Below are positions 51,581 through 60,407 of a stretch of 64,000 nt of DNA, one piece after another. Each line of letters starts with the position of its first letter. Positions within the stretch are counted from its first letter, which is position 1. The position numbers and the translations under genes were made by a program. The notes under the pieces were generated by a model that worked only from the letters and a program-made list of their open reading frames with translations, had not been told where the DNA came from and did no database searches. This stretch comes from Pseudomonadota bacterium (GTDB lineage: Bacteria > Pseudomonadota > Alphaproteobacteria > Acetobacterales > Acetobacteraceae). The stretch lies in the NCBI GenBank assembly GCA_021818505.1, contig JAKADX010000004.1, positions 1 through 64,000 of the forward strand, given 5' to 3'.

Positions 51581-53805
51581 CCGCTATTCGCGCCTTCGCC
51601 CCGTCGCGCCGCGCCGTGCTGACCGCGACCGCCGCGGCGGGCGGCGGATTGCTCCTGCGCGCGGTGTTCGGACCGCCGCCGGCACGGGCGGTCATGATGG
51701 GCAGCGCCGCCGTGCTCACCGCCTACATCCGCATCGACGCTGACGGCAGCATCACCATCCTGTCGAAGAATCCGGAGATCGGGCAGGGCATCAAGACGAT
51801 GCTGCCCATGGTGATCGCTGAGGAACTCGATGCGGACTGGAAGGATGTCCGCGTCGAGCAGGCGCCAGTTGATTCCACCCGATTTGGACGACAGTTTGCC
51901 GGCGGCAGTTGGGCGACGCCGCTGAACTACGTGCCGATGCGCCGCGTCGGCGCCGCTGCGCGGCAGATGCTGGTGGCGGCGGCCGCCCAGACCTGGCAGG
52001 TCACGCCCGACACGTGCCGAACGGAGGCCGGCGTGGTGCATCACGACGCAAGCGGTCGATCCCTCGGCTACGGCGCGTTGGCGGCAACGGCTTCACGAAT
52101 GCCCGTGCCGGATCTCGCCGCTGTTCCACTCAAGGACCCGCGCAATTTCCGTATCATCGGCCAGCGCATCCCCGGCGTGGACAACGTCAGGATCGTCGCG
52201 GGCGAAAAATTGTTCGGCATCGATGTGACCGTGCCGGGGATGCTTTATGCGGTCTTCGTGAAATGCCCAGTATTCGGCGGCAGGGTGGCGCGCGCCAATG
52301 TCGATGCGGTGAAGATGCTGCCCGGCGTTCGCGACGCCTTCATCGTCCGTGCGCGCGATGCCAACCCCGGCGGCCAGCCGGAGGGTGTGGCGGACGGCGT
52401 AGCGATCGTGGCGACGACCTGGTGGGCGGCCAGCCGTGCCCGGGAGAAACTCGACGTCGTCTGGGACGAAGGCGCGACCGCGGAACAGGGCAGCGAGGAT
52501 TTCGCCGCCAAAGCGTCCCGGCTGGGCCGGGGCGCGCCGGCCGGGTTCCTGCGTCGTGACGGCGACGCGGAGACGGCGCTCAAGGGTGCTGCGCGAGTGG
52601 TGGAGGCAGCGTATTCCTACCCGTTCCTGCCGCACATGACGATGGAGCCGCAGAACTGCACCGCGCAGGTTGGCGACGGCAAGGCGGTCCTGTGGGCGCC
52701 GACGCAGTACCCGGAGCCGGGGGCGCGGCTGGTGGCAGCGACCCTTGGTATCGACGTGCACGACGTGACCGTGCACATGACACGCGCGGGTGGAGGCTTC
52801 GGCCGGCGGCTGCGCAACGACGTGATGGCGGAGGCCGCCTGGATCGCCCGGCAGGCCGGTGCCCCGGTCAAGCTGCTGTGGGACCGCAGCGACGACATGC
52901 GGCACGATTTCTACCGCCCGGCCGGGTTTCATTTCCTCAAGGCCGGCCTGGATCCGTCCGGCAGGCTGGTGGCGTTCCGCGACCATTTCGTGACCTTCGG
53001 CAGGGGCGGCAAACCCGCCGACACGGCGATCATGGACCCAAACGAGTTCCCGGCCGGGCTGGTCCCGCATCTCGACTACGGCCAGTCGGTGATGGACCTC
53101 GGCGTGCCGACCGGACCGTTGCGCGCGCCGCGGTCCAATGCGCTCGGCTTCGTCTTCCAGTCCTTCATCGACGAACTGGCGCACCAGTCCGGCCAGGATC
53201 CGGTGGCGTTCCGCCTCGCGCTGCTGGGCGAGCCACGCGTGCTGCCGCATTCCAGCCTATGGCGCAATGAGTTGCGTGACTTCGACACCGGGCGCATGGC
53301 GAGCGTGCTGCGCCGCGTTGCCGACAATGCCGACTGGTCGCAGCGGCGCGCGCTGCCGCCGCGCACCGGCAAGGGGGTCGCATTCTACTTCAGCCATTTC
53401 GGCTATTTCGCCGAAGTGGTGCAGGCGACGGTGACGCCGGCCGGCGCAGTCGGGGTGGATCACGTCTGGGTCGTGGCCGATGTCGGCAGCCAGATCATCA
53501 ACCCCAGCGGCGCGGAGAATCAGGTGCAGGGCGCGGTGCTCGACGGGCTGGGCGCGGCGCTGGGACAGGCCATCACCATCGACCGTGGACGTGTCGTGCA
53601 GGCCAACTTTGACAGTGTCCGGCCGCTGCGCATGAATCAGGCGCCGCCGGTCGACGTCGAATTCCTGCGCACCGATCGCCCACCGACCGGACTGGGGGAG
53701 CCGGCGCTGCCGCCCGCGCTTCCGGCGCTTTGCAACGCCATCTTCGCCGCCACCGGCCGACGCATCCGCAGTCTTCCGATCGACATCGGCGCCCTGAAAG
53801 CCTAA
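51577..53805 (+). CDS. Molybdopterin large subunit of a molybdenum hydroxylase (IorB type)
   Basis: 742 residues. Tat signal SRRAVLTATAAAGGGLLLRAVFGPPPARA, so exported with cofactor. Mo-cofactor domains: NPEIGQGIKTMLPMVIAEELD, GGSWATPLNYV, RAGGGFGRRLRNDVMAEAA and a C-terminal GLGEPALPPA carrying the catalytic Glu. The FAD subunit is absent as in the IorAB family, which passes electrons to cytochromes. Substrate (an N-heterocycle or aldehyde) is unknown. Confidence 0.88.
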   Translation: MTAIRAFAPSRRAVLTATAAAGGGLLLRAVFGPPPARAVMMGSAAVLTAYIRIDADGSITILSKNPEIGQGIKTMLPMVIAEELDADWKDVRVEQAPVDSTRFGRQFAGGSWATPLNYVPMRRVGAAARQMLVAAAAQTWQVTPDTCRTEAGVVHHDASGRSLGYGALAATASRMPVPDLAAVPLKDPRNFRIIGQRIPGVDNVRIVAGEKLFGIDVTVPGMLYAVFVKCPVFGGRVARANVDAVKMLPGVRDAFIVRARDANPGGQPEGVADGVAIVATTWWAASRAREKLDVVWDEGATAEQGSEDFAAKASRLGRGAPAGFLRRDGDAETALKGAARVVEAAYSYPFLPHMTMEPQNCTAQVGDGKAVLWAPTQYPEPGARLVAATLGIDVHDVTVHMTRAGGGFGRRLRNDVMAEAAWIARQAGAPVKLLWDRSDDMRHDFYRPAGFHFLKAGLDPSGRLVAFRDHFVTFGRGGKPADTAIMDPNEFPAGLVPHLDYGQSVMDLGVPTGPLRAPRSNALGFVFQSFIDELAHQSGQDPVAFRLALLGEPRVLPHSSLWRNELRDFDTGRMASVLRRVADNADWSQRRALPPRTGKGVAFYFSHFGYFAEVVQATVTPAGAVGVDHVWVVADVGSQIINPSGAENQVQGAVLDGLGAALGQAITIDRGRVVQANFDSVRPLRMNQAPPVDVEFLRTDRPPTGLGEPALPPALPALCNAIFAATGRRIRSLPIDIGALKA

Positions 53806-53845
53806 ACCGCGCCCAGGCGACACCGGATCAGCGGAGGAACTGGAC

Positions 53846-55057
53846 GTGCTGGAAGGAAAGGTGCTGGTGGCCCAGGGCGGCGGACCCACCGCGGTCATCA
53901 ACCAGTCGCTGGTCGGCGCCGTGCTGGAATCGCGCAAGTTCCGCAACGTCAGTCTGGTGTACGGCGCGCTGCATGGCGTGCGCGGCATCGTCGATGAGGA
54001 GTTCATCGACATGACGCAGGAGACCACGCACAACCTGGAGATGGTCGGCGAAACCCCGTCCTCAGCGCTCGGCTCGACGCGCGACAAGCCGGACCTGAAA
54101 TACTGCCACGAGATCTTCCGCGTCCTGCAAGCGCACGACATCCGCTATTTCTTCTACATCGGCGGCAATGATTCCTCCGACACGGTGCGCATTGTCGCCG
54201 AGGAGGCGCGCAAGGCGGGGCACCCGATCCGCTGCATCCACATACCCAAGACGATCGACAACGACCTGGTGCTGAACGACCACACGCCGGGCTTTCCCTC
54301 CGCCGCGCGCTTCGTCGTGCAGGCATTCCTCGGCGCCAATCTCGACAACCGTTCGCTGCCCGGCGTCTATATCGCCGTGGTGATGGGGCGCCATGCCGGC
54401 TTCCTGACCGCCGCGTCGGCGCTCGGCAAGAAGTTCCCCGATGACGGTCCGCACATCATCTGTCTGCCGGAACGCACGTTCCGCCTCGACGACTTTCTCG
54501 CCGAGGTGCGGCGGAGCGTCGATCGCTTCGGCCGCTGCGTGGCGGCGGTGTCGGAGGGCATCCACGACGAATCCGGCGCGCCGATCGCCACCTCGCTCGC
54601 CAAGCAGCTTGAGCACGACGCGCACGGCAATGTGCAGCTTTCCGGCACCGGCGCGCTGGCCGACCTGCTCTGCGAGGAAGTCAGGATGAAGCTCGGCATC
54701 AAGCGCGTGCGCGGCGACACGCTGGGCTATCTGCAACGGTCCTTCATCGGCTGTGTCTCCGATGTCGATCAGCGCGAGGCGCGGGAGGTCGGCGAGAAGG
54801 CGGTGCAGTACGCGATGTGGGGCGAGGCCGACGGCTCGGTGGCGATCGAGCGCACCGGCTATTATTCCGTGGATTACCGGCTGGTGCCGCTGGACGCGGT
54901 GGCCGGCAAGACGCGCACCATGCCCGATGAGTTCGTCACCGCCAGCGGCACCGACGTGACCGATGCGTTCCGTCTGTATCTGCGCCCGCTGCTCGGCGCG
55001 GGGATGCCGGATGCCTATCGGCTGCGGCACAATCGGGTCGCGAAGATCCTGAAGTAG
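53846..55057 (+). CDS. pfp: PPi-dependent 6-phosphofructokinase
   Basis: 403 residues. VAQGGGPTAVINQSLVG opening; GGNDSSDT has Asp where ATP enzymes have Gly (GGDGS), and PKTIDND has Lys where ATP enzymes have Gly, both marks of pyrophosphate use. VVMGRHAGFL and SEGI follow. It interconverts fructose 6-phosphate and fructose 1,6-bisphosphate reversibly. GTG start at 53846 behind GGAGGA. Stands alone, convergent with the regulator gene. Confidence 0.92.
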   Translation: MLEGKVLVAQGGGPTAVINQSLVGAVLESRKFRNVSLVYGALHGVRGIVDEEFIDMTQETTHNLEMVGETPSSALGSTRDKPDLKYCHEIFRVLQAHDIRYFFYIGGNDSSDTVRIVAEEARKAGHPIRCIHIPKTIDNDLVLNDHTPGFPSAARFVVQAFLGANLDNRSLPGVYIAVVMGRHAGFLTAASALGKKFPDDGPHIICLPERTFRLDDFLAEVRRSVDRFGRCVAAVSEGIHDESGAPIATSLAKQLEHDAHGNVQLSGTGALADLLCEEVRMKLGIKRVRGDTLGYLQRSFIGCVSDVDQREAREVGEKAVQYAMWGEADGSVAIERTGYYSVDYRLVPLDAVAGKTRTMPDEFVTASGTDVTDAFRLYLRPLLGAGMPDAYRLRHNRVAKILK

Positions 55058-55067
55058 CCCGTCCCCG

Positions 55068-56793
55068 CTATCGTTCCGGCAAGCCGGCGACACGCAGCGC
55101 GTCCAGATACGCTGTCCGGTGCGGTTCGGCCAGCGGATACACGGCTTCCTGCGCCACCGTGTCCTTTCCTCCGGCCTTCAGATGGGCCGCGACGAGGGCG
55201 CGTGCCTGATCGACGCGCCCGAGCCGCACATAGGTCGCGGCGAGCATGCCTACGAAGTCCTTGCCGTCCTCGCCCAGCGTGTCCAGCGCCTCCTGATAGC
55301 GGCCGGCGATGTACAATGCCCAGGCAAGGTTGGAACGGAACCACGCAGGCCCGTTCGGGTCGTGCTCCAGCCCCGCGCGCGCCCAGGCAACGGCCTCCTC
55401 GCCGAGCCCTGCGTTGGCAAGAATCCAGGACAGGTCATTGCGTGACAGCGCGTCGTACGGCACCAGGGCGACCGCCGCGCGCGCCTCCGCGACCGAGTGG
55501 ACGAAGTCGCTGTCGTGCCACTGCAGCAGGAAGGCCATCAGCCAGTGCAGCGCCCAAGTCGCGATCGGTGAGAGGGAATCCGCCGCTGCCACCTCCCGGG
55601 CGAACCGCCACGCACGCGCGATATCGTCGCGCGGGTCGGTGCTGGCCCCGTTCATCACCAAGTATAAGTGAGACCATGCCAGCTTGATGCGCAGCAGCGC
55701 GGACGCGGGAAACCGCTCCAGCCCCTCCTGCCAGACCGCGCGCGCCCTCAGCACGTCGGGCACGCTGAATCGCAGGTAGAGCGACAGTCCGCGCAGATAA
55801 TAATCGTACTCGCCGAGTGCCGGCCCAGCCTTGCTCCAGGCAAGCCGCTGCTCGTTCTGCCGCATCCCCCCCCTGCGACCCGGCAAGTGAGTCGTAGATG
55901 CGGGTGGCGATGTTCTCCTGCAAAGCGAACGGGTCAGTCCCGGCGGTGTCGATCCGTTCGGCCCACAGGGCCGTGCCGCTGGCGCCGTCATAGAGTTGCG
56001 CCGTCACCCGCAGCCCGTGACGCACCCGATGGACGCCGCCCTGCACGACATAATCGGCTCCGGCACTCCGCGCCGCCCGCACGGGGTTTTCCGGCGGGCC
56101 GGCCGGCGCGTTGGTGGTCGAGAGCACGCGCAGCCCGGGGTATGTGCCCAGCATGGTGACAAGCTCGAACGCCACCGCGCGACCGAGATACTCCATACTG
56201 CTGTCGCCGCTGAGATTGGTGAAGGGCAGCACCGCCACCCGTGGGGGACTCGTGGGCGCCGCGACCGGCCAGGCGCGCCAGATGCCGCCGGCGGCCAGCA
56301 CCAGCAGGCAAAGGGCGGCCATGGTCGCCGGCCACCACCGCGCGAGGCGGCGCGCGCCGGTTGCGGGCGGACGCTGCGGCGGCGACGCGGGATCCGCGCG
56401 TCCTGCGGACGATGCGGGGGGCGCCGTTGAAAGCGTCGCATCGAATCGATAGCCCTCGCCAGGAACGGTGACGATCAGGCGCGGCTGGCTGCGGTCCGGC
56501 TCGATCTTGCCGCGCAGCCGCCCGACCAGCACGTCGATGCTGCGATCGAACGGCTCGGCCCGCCGTCCGGCGACGGCGTCGAGCAGCGTGTCGCGACTCA
56601 ACACCCTCCCTGGACGGGTCACGAAAGCGCGCAGCATGGCGAACTCGCCGCGCGTCAGCGCAACCGCTTCGCCTGAATCGCGGGTCAGAGAGCAAGCGGC
56701 GATATCCAGCCGAAATCCGGCAAAGCAGAGCGGCGCTTCCGTAGTCGTTCGCACCGACGGCGACGATCCATCCTGCATCCGCGATCCGTCCAA
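55068..56793 (-). CDS. Winged-helix/TPR transcriptional regulator, split by a frameshift at a G8 run
   Basis: CadC-like layout. OmpR/PhoB-type DNA-binding domain (about 22-115: LTRGEFAMLRAFVTRPGRVLSRDTLLDAV..., TVPGEGYRFD), a membrane helix (about 150-172, WWPATMAALCLLVLAAGG), a FlgO-like domain (VAVLPFTNLSGDSSMEYLGRAVAFEL) and a C-terminal TPR region with tandem helices. The first frame reads from 56793 to 55866; the TPR part continues in another frame to 55068. The switch falls at eight G on the minus strand (55866-55873); seven G would restore one reading frame. Read as sequencing error, phase variation or a pseudogene. Confidence 0.72.
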
Positions 56794-56806
56794 TGCTGGC
56801 GAGGAT

Positions 56807-56831
56807 TTACAAGTATGTTAAGGAAAGTTAC
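56807..56831. promoter_or_regulatory. Three phased TTAM repeats between the regulator and a secreted-protein gene
   Basis: TTAC (56807-56810), TTAA (56818-56821) and TTAC (56828-56831) recur at 11- and 10-bp intervals in the divergent promoter region. OmpR/PhoB-type winged helices bind tandem half-sites at about 11 bp, so this may be the site of the neighbouring regulator. Confidence 0.35.
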
Positions 56832-56932
56832 CAGCCGTTTGCAGCGCCGGCATCCGCTGTTCACAGTGCTCGCGCAGCTTTGCGTCCGCCCGGCCGCGAT
56901 CAGGCGGCCGAGGATGTGAAAGGACGCAACGC

Positions 56933-57430
56933 ATGAACACCATCCGCACTCGGCTGCCGGCCTGGGTCGGGGCCGTCGCATTGGTATCGGTCGCCGCGGG
57001 CGCGCGGGCGGCAGAATTCCCGAAATCGGGCGAGGCGGAGTATGTCCGCTACCAGGTCGCCAGGATCGTCGGTACTGTCACGACGCCGCTCGGCAAGGGA
57101 ATCGTGTTCGAGGACACTTCGATCACCCGCAACGTCAAGGGCGAGGGACCGTTCGACGGCCTTGTCGATCGCTGCCTCGGCCAGTTTACCGTGGTTGGCG
57201 AGGACTGGACGCGCGGCTTCGGCACATGCGCCAAGCACGACAAGGACGGCGACACGATGCTGGTAACGTGGGAGGGCGACAACTGGAAGATCGTGAGCGG
57301 CACCGGCAAGTACAAGGGAATCACCGGCACCGGCACGACGATTACCGACCCCGCCAAGGATCTGTTGGAGGACCGGCCGGATGGATGGATCGGCACGCTG
57401 CGTCACACGGTGAAGTGGAAGATCGACTGA
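56933..57430 (+). CDS. Small secreted protein of unknown function
   Basis: 165 residues. Sec signal MNTIRTRLPAWVGAVALVSVAAGARAAEF, cleaved about residue 26. The mature part is a beta-rich domain (VRYQVARIVGTVTTPLGKGIVF, WIGTLRHTVKWKID) resembling small lipocalin-like barrels, with two cysteines (RCLGQF, GTCAKH) that could pair. GAAAGGA precedes the ATG. Divergent from the winged-helix regulator, which may control it. Confidence 0.65.
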   Translation: MNTIRTRLPAWVGAVALVSVAAGARAAEFPKSGEAEYVRYQVARIVGTVTTPLGKGIVFEDTSITRNVKGEGPFDGLVDRCLGQFTVVGEDWTRGFGTCAKHDKDGDTMLVTWEGDNWKIVSGTGKYKGITGTGTTITDPAKDLLEDRPDGWIGTLRHTVKWKID

Positions 57431-57443
57431 TCCCGTCCGAGCT

Positions 57444-57467
57444 CCGGGCCGCCTTCTGGCGGCCCGG
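57444..57467. terminator. Strong hairpin between convergent genes
   Basis: A perfect 10-bp stem, CCGGGCCGCC with GGCGGCCCGG around TTCT, lies between the stop of the secreted-protein gene and that of hypB. Symmetric and convergent, it suits a bidirectional terminator although the T-run is missing. Confidence 0.45.
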
Positions 57468-57477
57468 CTTGCCGCGA

Positions 57478-58239
57478 TCACGCGTGTGTCAGCGCCTCGG
57501 TGGCGAGCCGCGCCGCCCGCGCCTCGACCCAGGCGGCCAGCGCGGTGAGGCCCTCGCCGGTGCGCGCGGAGACCACCAGTGTCTGCACGTCCGGGTTGAT
57601 CCGCAGCGCGTTGGCGATGCAGGCGGCCAAGTCGAAATCCAGATGCGGCAGCAGGTCGGCCTTGTTCAGCACCAGCAGATCGGCGGTCGCGAACATGGCG
57701 GGATATTTCAGCGGCTTGTCCTCGCCCTCGGTCACCGAGAGCACCACGACGCGCGCCGCCTCGCCGAGATCGAAGCCGGCTGGGCAGACCAGGTTGCCGA
57801 CATTCTCGATGAACAGGAGCGCGTTGCGCTCGAGTGCCAGATCATCGAGCGCATGGCCGATCATGTGCGCGTCGAGGTGGCAGCCGGCGCCGGTGTTGAT
57901 CTGCACCGCTGGCACGCCCGCCGCGCGAATGCGTGCCGCGTCGAGGTCGGTCTGTTGGTCGCCTTCGATGACCGCGATCGCGTGGCGCGCCCGCAGTGCG
58001 GTAATCAGCCGCAGCAACAGCGTGGTCTTGCCGGAGCCGGGGCTGGACAGCAGATTGACCGCGAAACTGCCCAGTGCCGCGAGCCGCTCGCGGTTGGCGG
58101 CGGCGTGGCCGTCGTTCTTCGCCATCACATCGCGCTCGATGCGCAGCAGACGTTTTGCATCAGCCTCATGCGCGTGCGGTTGGTGGTGGTGATGGTCGTG
58201 GGCCTCGCCCGTCGTGCCGCAGCCGCAAATCGCGCACAT
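57478..58239 (-). CDS. hypB: Hydrogenase/urease nickel incorporation GTPase
   Basis: 253 residues. N-terminal MCAICGCG is the CxxCGC high-affinity nickel site, followed by a His-rich stretch ([11 protein letters not shown]). P-loop [41 protein letters not shown] with the metal Cys, and NKADLLPHL. It loads nickel on [NiFe]-hydrogenase with HypA. Start 58239 overlaps the hypA stop by one base. No hydrogenase genes are in the window. Confidence 0.93.
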   Translation of the reverse strand: MCAICGCGTTGEAHDHHHHQPHAHEADAKRLLRIERDVMAKNDGHAAANRERLAALGSFAVNLLSSPGSGKTTLLLRLITALRARHAIAVIEGDQQTDLDAARIRAAGVPAVQINTGAGCHLDAHMIGHALDDLALERNALLFIENVGNLVCPAGFDLGEAARVVVLSVTEGEDKPLKYPAMFATADLLVLNKADLLPHLDFDLAACIANALRINPDVQTLVVSARTGEGLTALAAWVEARAARLATEALTHA

Positions 58240-58580
58240 CACTCCACCTCCATCTCGATCAGGCGCAACTCGTCGCCCGCCGTCATTCGTACCCGCGCGC
58301 CACCACACTCGGGGCAGGGCGCGAGCCGCTCGGGCAGCGGCACTGTCTGCCCGCACGACTCGCAACGCCCGGCGCCGGGGATCATGACGATGTCGAATCC
58401 CGCACCCTCAGCCCGCGTCCCCCGCACCGCCGCTTCGAAGCAGAACCGCATCGCCTCCGGCCCCACATGCGCGAGGGCCCCGAGCGCCAGCCGCACCCGC
58501 ATGACACGGGCGGCGCCGGCCTGTCGCGCCTCGTTCTCGACCAGTTCGGCCAGGCTGCGGGCCAGCGCCAGCTCGTGCAT
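58239..58580 (-). CDS. hypA: Hydrogenase nickel incorporation protein
   Basis: 113 residues, full HypA length. The start is MHELALARS (His2 is the Ni ligand). The zinc-binding motifs are CESCGQ and CPECGG. It works with HypB to insert nickel. It shares the region that carries the palindrome at 58644-58665 with the divergent sulfur operon. Confidence 0.93.
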   Translation of the reverse strand: MHELALARSLAELVENEARQAGAARVMRVRLALGALAHVGPEAMRFCFEAAVRGTRAEGAGFDIVMIPGAGRCESCGQTVPLPERLAPCPECGGARVRMTAGDELRLIEMEVE

Positions 58581-58600
58581 AATCTGCTTCTGCGTCCACC

Positions 58601-58619
58601 GTGCGACCTAGCATCGCAC
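58601..58619. promoter_or_regulatory. Inverted repeat upstream of hypA
   Basis: GTGCGA (58601-58606) and TCGCAC (58614-58619) flank a 7-bp spacer, 21 bp upstream of the hypA start. It could be an operator or part of a hairpin in the hypA leader. Short and GC-rich, so may be chance. Confidence 0.25.
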
Positions 58620-58643
58620 GACGCGAGCGGGCCGCGCCAGACG

Positions 58644-58670
58644 ATGCATATTCCAGAATTTGCATCTATG
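58644..58670 (+). promoter_or_regulatory. Conserved palindromic operator candidate, copy 2 (hypA / TSUP-DoxDA intergenic region)
   Basis: Arms ATGCATATTC (58644-58653) and GAATTTGCAT (58656-58665) around CA form a 22-bp inverted repeat with one mismatch. The block 58647-58670 matches 5564-5587 at 22 of 24 positions, in the direction of the TSUP operon. The centre lies about 120 bp upstream of the TSUP start and about 75 bp upstream of the hypA start. Likely binding site of a factor shared with dsrE-shdr. Confidence 0.6.
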
Positions 58671-58774
58671 CGCGAGGCAGGATATTGGTGCGCGCCGGAC
58701 GCCGGTGCGCGGGACGGCGGCATGGAGGGGGCGGGCGTGGACGGTCGGATGCCGATGCTGCCGGGGTGCCGCGC

Positions 58775-59569
58775 GTGACATCGGTCCAGGCGGTGCTGGC
58801 GGTGGCCTCGGGCGCTCTGGTCGGGTTCACGCTGGGGCTGATCGGCGGCGGCGGGTCGATCCTGGCGACCCCGCTGTTGTTGTACGTGGTCGGGCTGGCG
58901 CCGCACCAGGCGATCGGCACCGGGGCGCTCGCGGTTTCGGTCAGCGCCTTCAGTAATTTCGCCGTTCATGCCCGCGGACGCAATGTGTACTGGGGCGTGG
59001 CGAGCGTGTTCGCGCTCGTCGGCGTGCTCGGCGCCGCGCTGGGCTCCAGTCTCGGCAAGCAGTTCGACGGCGGGCGGCTGCTGTTCCTGTTCGCGATCCT
59101 GATGGTGGTGATCGGCGCGCTGGTACTGCGTCGCCGCCCCGCGGAGGCCGGCGGCAGCGCGCGCGACGAGCGGACCACGGGGGTCGCCGCCCTGGGACTG
59201 GTTGGCCTGACGGCGCTGGCGGTCGGGTGCCTCGCCGGCTTTTTCGGCATCGGTGGCGGCTTCCTGATCGTACCGGGACTGTTATTTTCGACCCGTATGC
59301 CGATGATCTACGCGATCGGCTCGTCGCTGCTGGCGGTGGGAAGCTTCGGTCTGACCACGGCCGCCAACTATGCGGTCTCGGGCTTGGTCAACTGGCCGGT
59401 GGCCGGCGCCTACATCGCTGGCGGCGTCGGCGGCGGCGTGCTGGGCACCGGACTCGCGGTGAAGCTCGCGCCCCGCCGCGCCGCGCTTAACCGCATCTTC
59501 GCGGGACTGGTGTTCGTGGTCGCGGCATACATGCTGTACCGCAATGCGGCTGCCATGGGACTTGGATGA
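58775..59569 (+). CDS. TSUP (TauE/SafE) family sulfite/organosulfur exporter
   Basis: 264 residues, about eight membrane helices. Each half carries the family's Gly-rich loop: LGLIGGGGSILATPLLLYVVGL and GFFGIGGGFLIVPGLLF, with the duplicated 4+4 layout typical of TSUP. The start is GTG 58775; a second GTG lies 9 bp upstream. First gene of the operon that continues with the Tat-DsrE-like, binding-protein and DoxDA genes. Export of sulfite, sulfate or a related anion is the usual inference for the family. Confidence 0.83.
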   Translation: MTSVQAVLAVASGALVGFTLGLIGGGGSILATPLLLYVVGLAPHQAIGTGALAVSVSAFSNFAVHARGRNVYWGVASVFALVGVLGAALGSSLGKQFDGGRLLFLFAILMVVIGALVLRRRPAEAGGSARDERTTGVAALGLVGLTALAVGCLAGFFGIGGGFLIVPGLLFSTRMPMIYAIGSSLLAVGSFGLTTAANYAVSGLVNWPVAGAYIAGGVGGGVLGTGLAVKLAPRRAALNRIFAGLVFVVAAYMLYRNAAAMGLG

Positions 59570-59615
59570 CTGCGGCAAGGTCGCCGCGTCGCAAGAAGGG
59601 GAGAGGGAGGTGACT

Positions 59616-60407
59616 GTGACCGACAACACCGAAGGACGACGGGCGCTCCTGCGGGCGGGGCTGGTGGCCGCCGCTGGCGCCGCCGCACTGGCCACGCGCC
59701 AGGCGGCAGCGGCCGAGGCGTCGCTGCTGCCGCAGGGTGCCGGCGCGCTGGAGGAGCTTGCCAAGCGGCTCGCCGCGGCACCCCGCCGGCGCGACTTCAA
59801 GAGCGTGCCGATGGTGGTGGACAACCCCGACCAGTGGGACCACGAGGCGCTGGCCGAAGTGATGTCCTATCGCGGCGGGCCTAAGCAGCTGTGGGACAAC
59901 ACCGACATCCATAGCCCCTGGCTCAACCTGATGCGCAATTCGCTGAACGGCCAGGTGTTCGCCTTCCGCCATCCCGATGCCCTGCTTGTTTCCGCGACGC
60001 ATGGCAGCGCTCATCTGGCGCTCTACGACCAGGCGATGTGGGACAAATACGACCTCCCCAAGCTGGCCGGCGGAGGCATGACCCGCAACAAGCTGATCGA
60101 TGAGCCGAAGGCCGCCTCGGCCGATCCCAAGGACCTGGAGAACCCCGAGGGCATCTACTCGCCCGAGGACAACGCCATTCCGTCGCTTCAGCGCCGCGGC
60201 GTGGTGTTCATCGCGTGCCACAACGCGATATGGGAGCAGGCACACCGGATCCTCAAAGCCGGCGTCAACCCCGACAAGCTGACCCTGGACCAGTTGACGG
60301 CGGAGTTGACCAACCACCTGATCCCCGGCGTGGTGCTCAGCCCCGGCGCCGTCGCGACGATGCTGGAGCTGCAGATGGCCGGCTTCCACTACGCGTACGC
60401 GAAATGA
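59616..60407 (+). CDS. Tat-exported DsrE-like sulfur-carrier candidate
   Basis: 263 residues. Tat signal GRRALLRAGLVAAAGAAALATRQAAA, so folded before export. The mature domain has the DsrE/F ending: GVVFIACHNAIW (Cys201), followed by DQLTAELTNHLIPGVVLSPGAVATMLELQMAGFHYAYAK split here into strand, GV-x-LSPGAV and L-x-LQ-x-GF-x-YAY. These resemble the conserved Cys and C-terminal helix of DsrE-family proteins. The GTG start at 59616 has GGGAGAGGGAGG. The domain before 200 is longer than usual. A periplasmic sulfane-sulfur carrier is inference. Confidence 0.65.
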   Translation: MTDNTEGRRALLRAGLVAAAGAAALATRQAAAAEASLLPQGAGALEELAKRLAAAPRRRDFKSVPMVVDNPDQWDHEALAEVMSYRGGPKQLWDNTDIHSPWLNLMRNSLNGQVFAFRHPDALLVSATHGSAHLALYDQAMWDKYDLPKLAGGGMTRNKLIDEPKAASADPKDLENPEGIYSPEDNAIPSLQRRGVVFIACHNAIWEQAHRILKAGVNPDKLTLDQLTAELTNHLIPGVVLSPGAVATMLELQMAGFHYAYAK

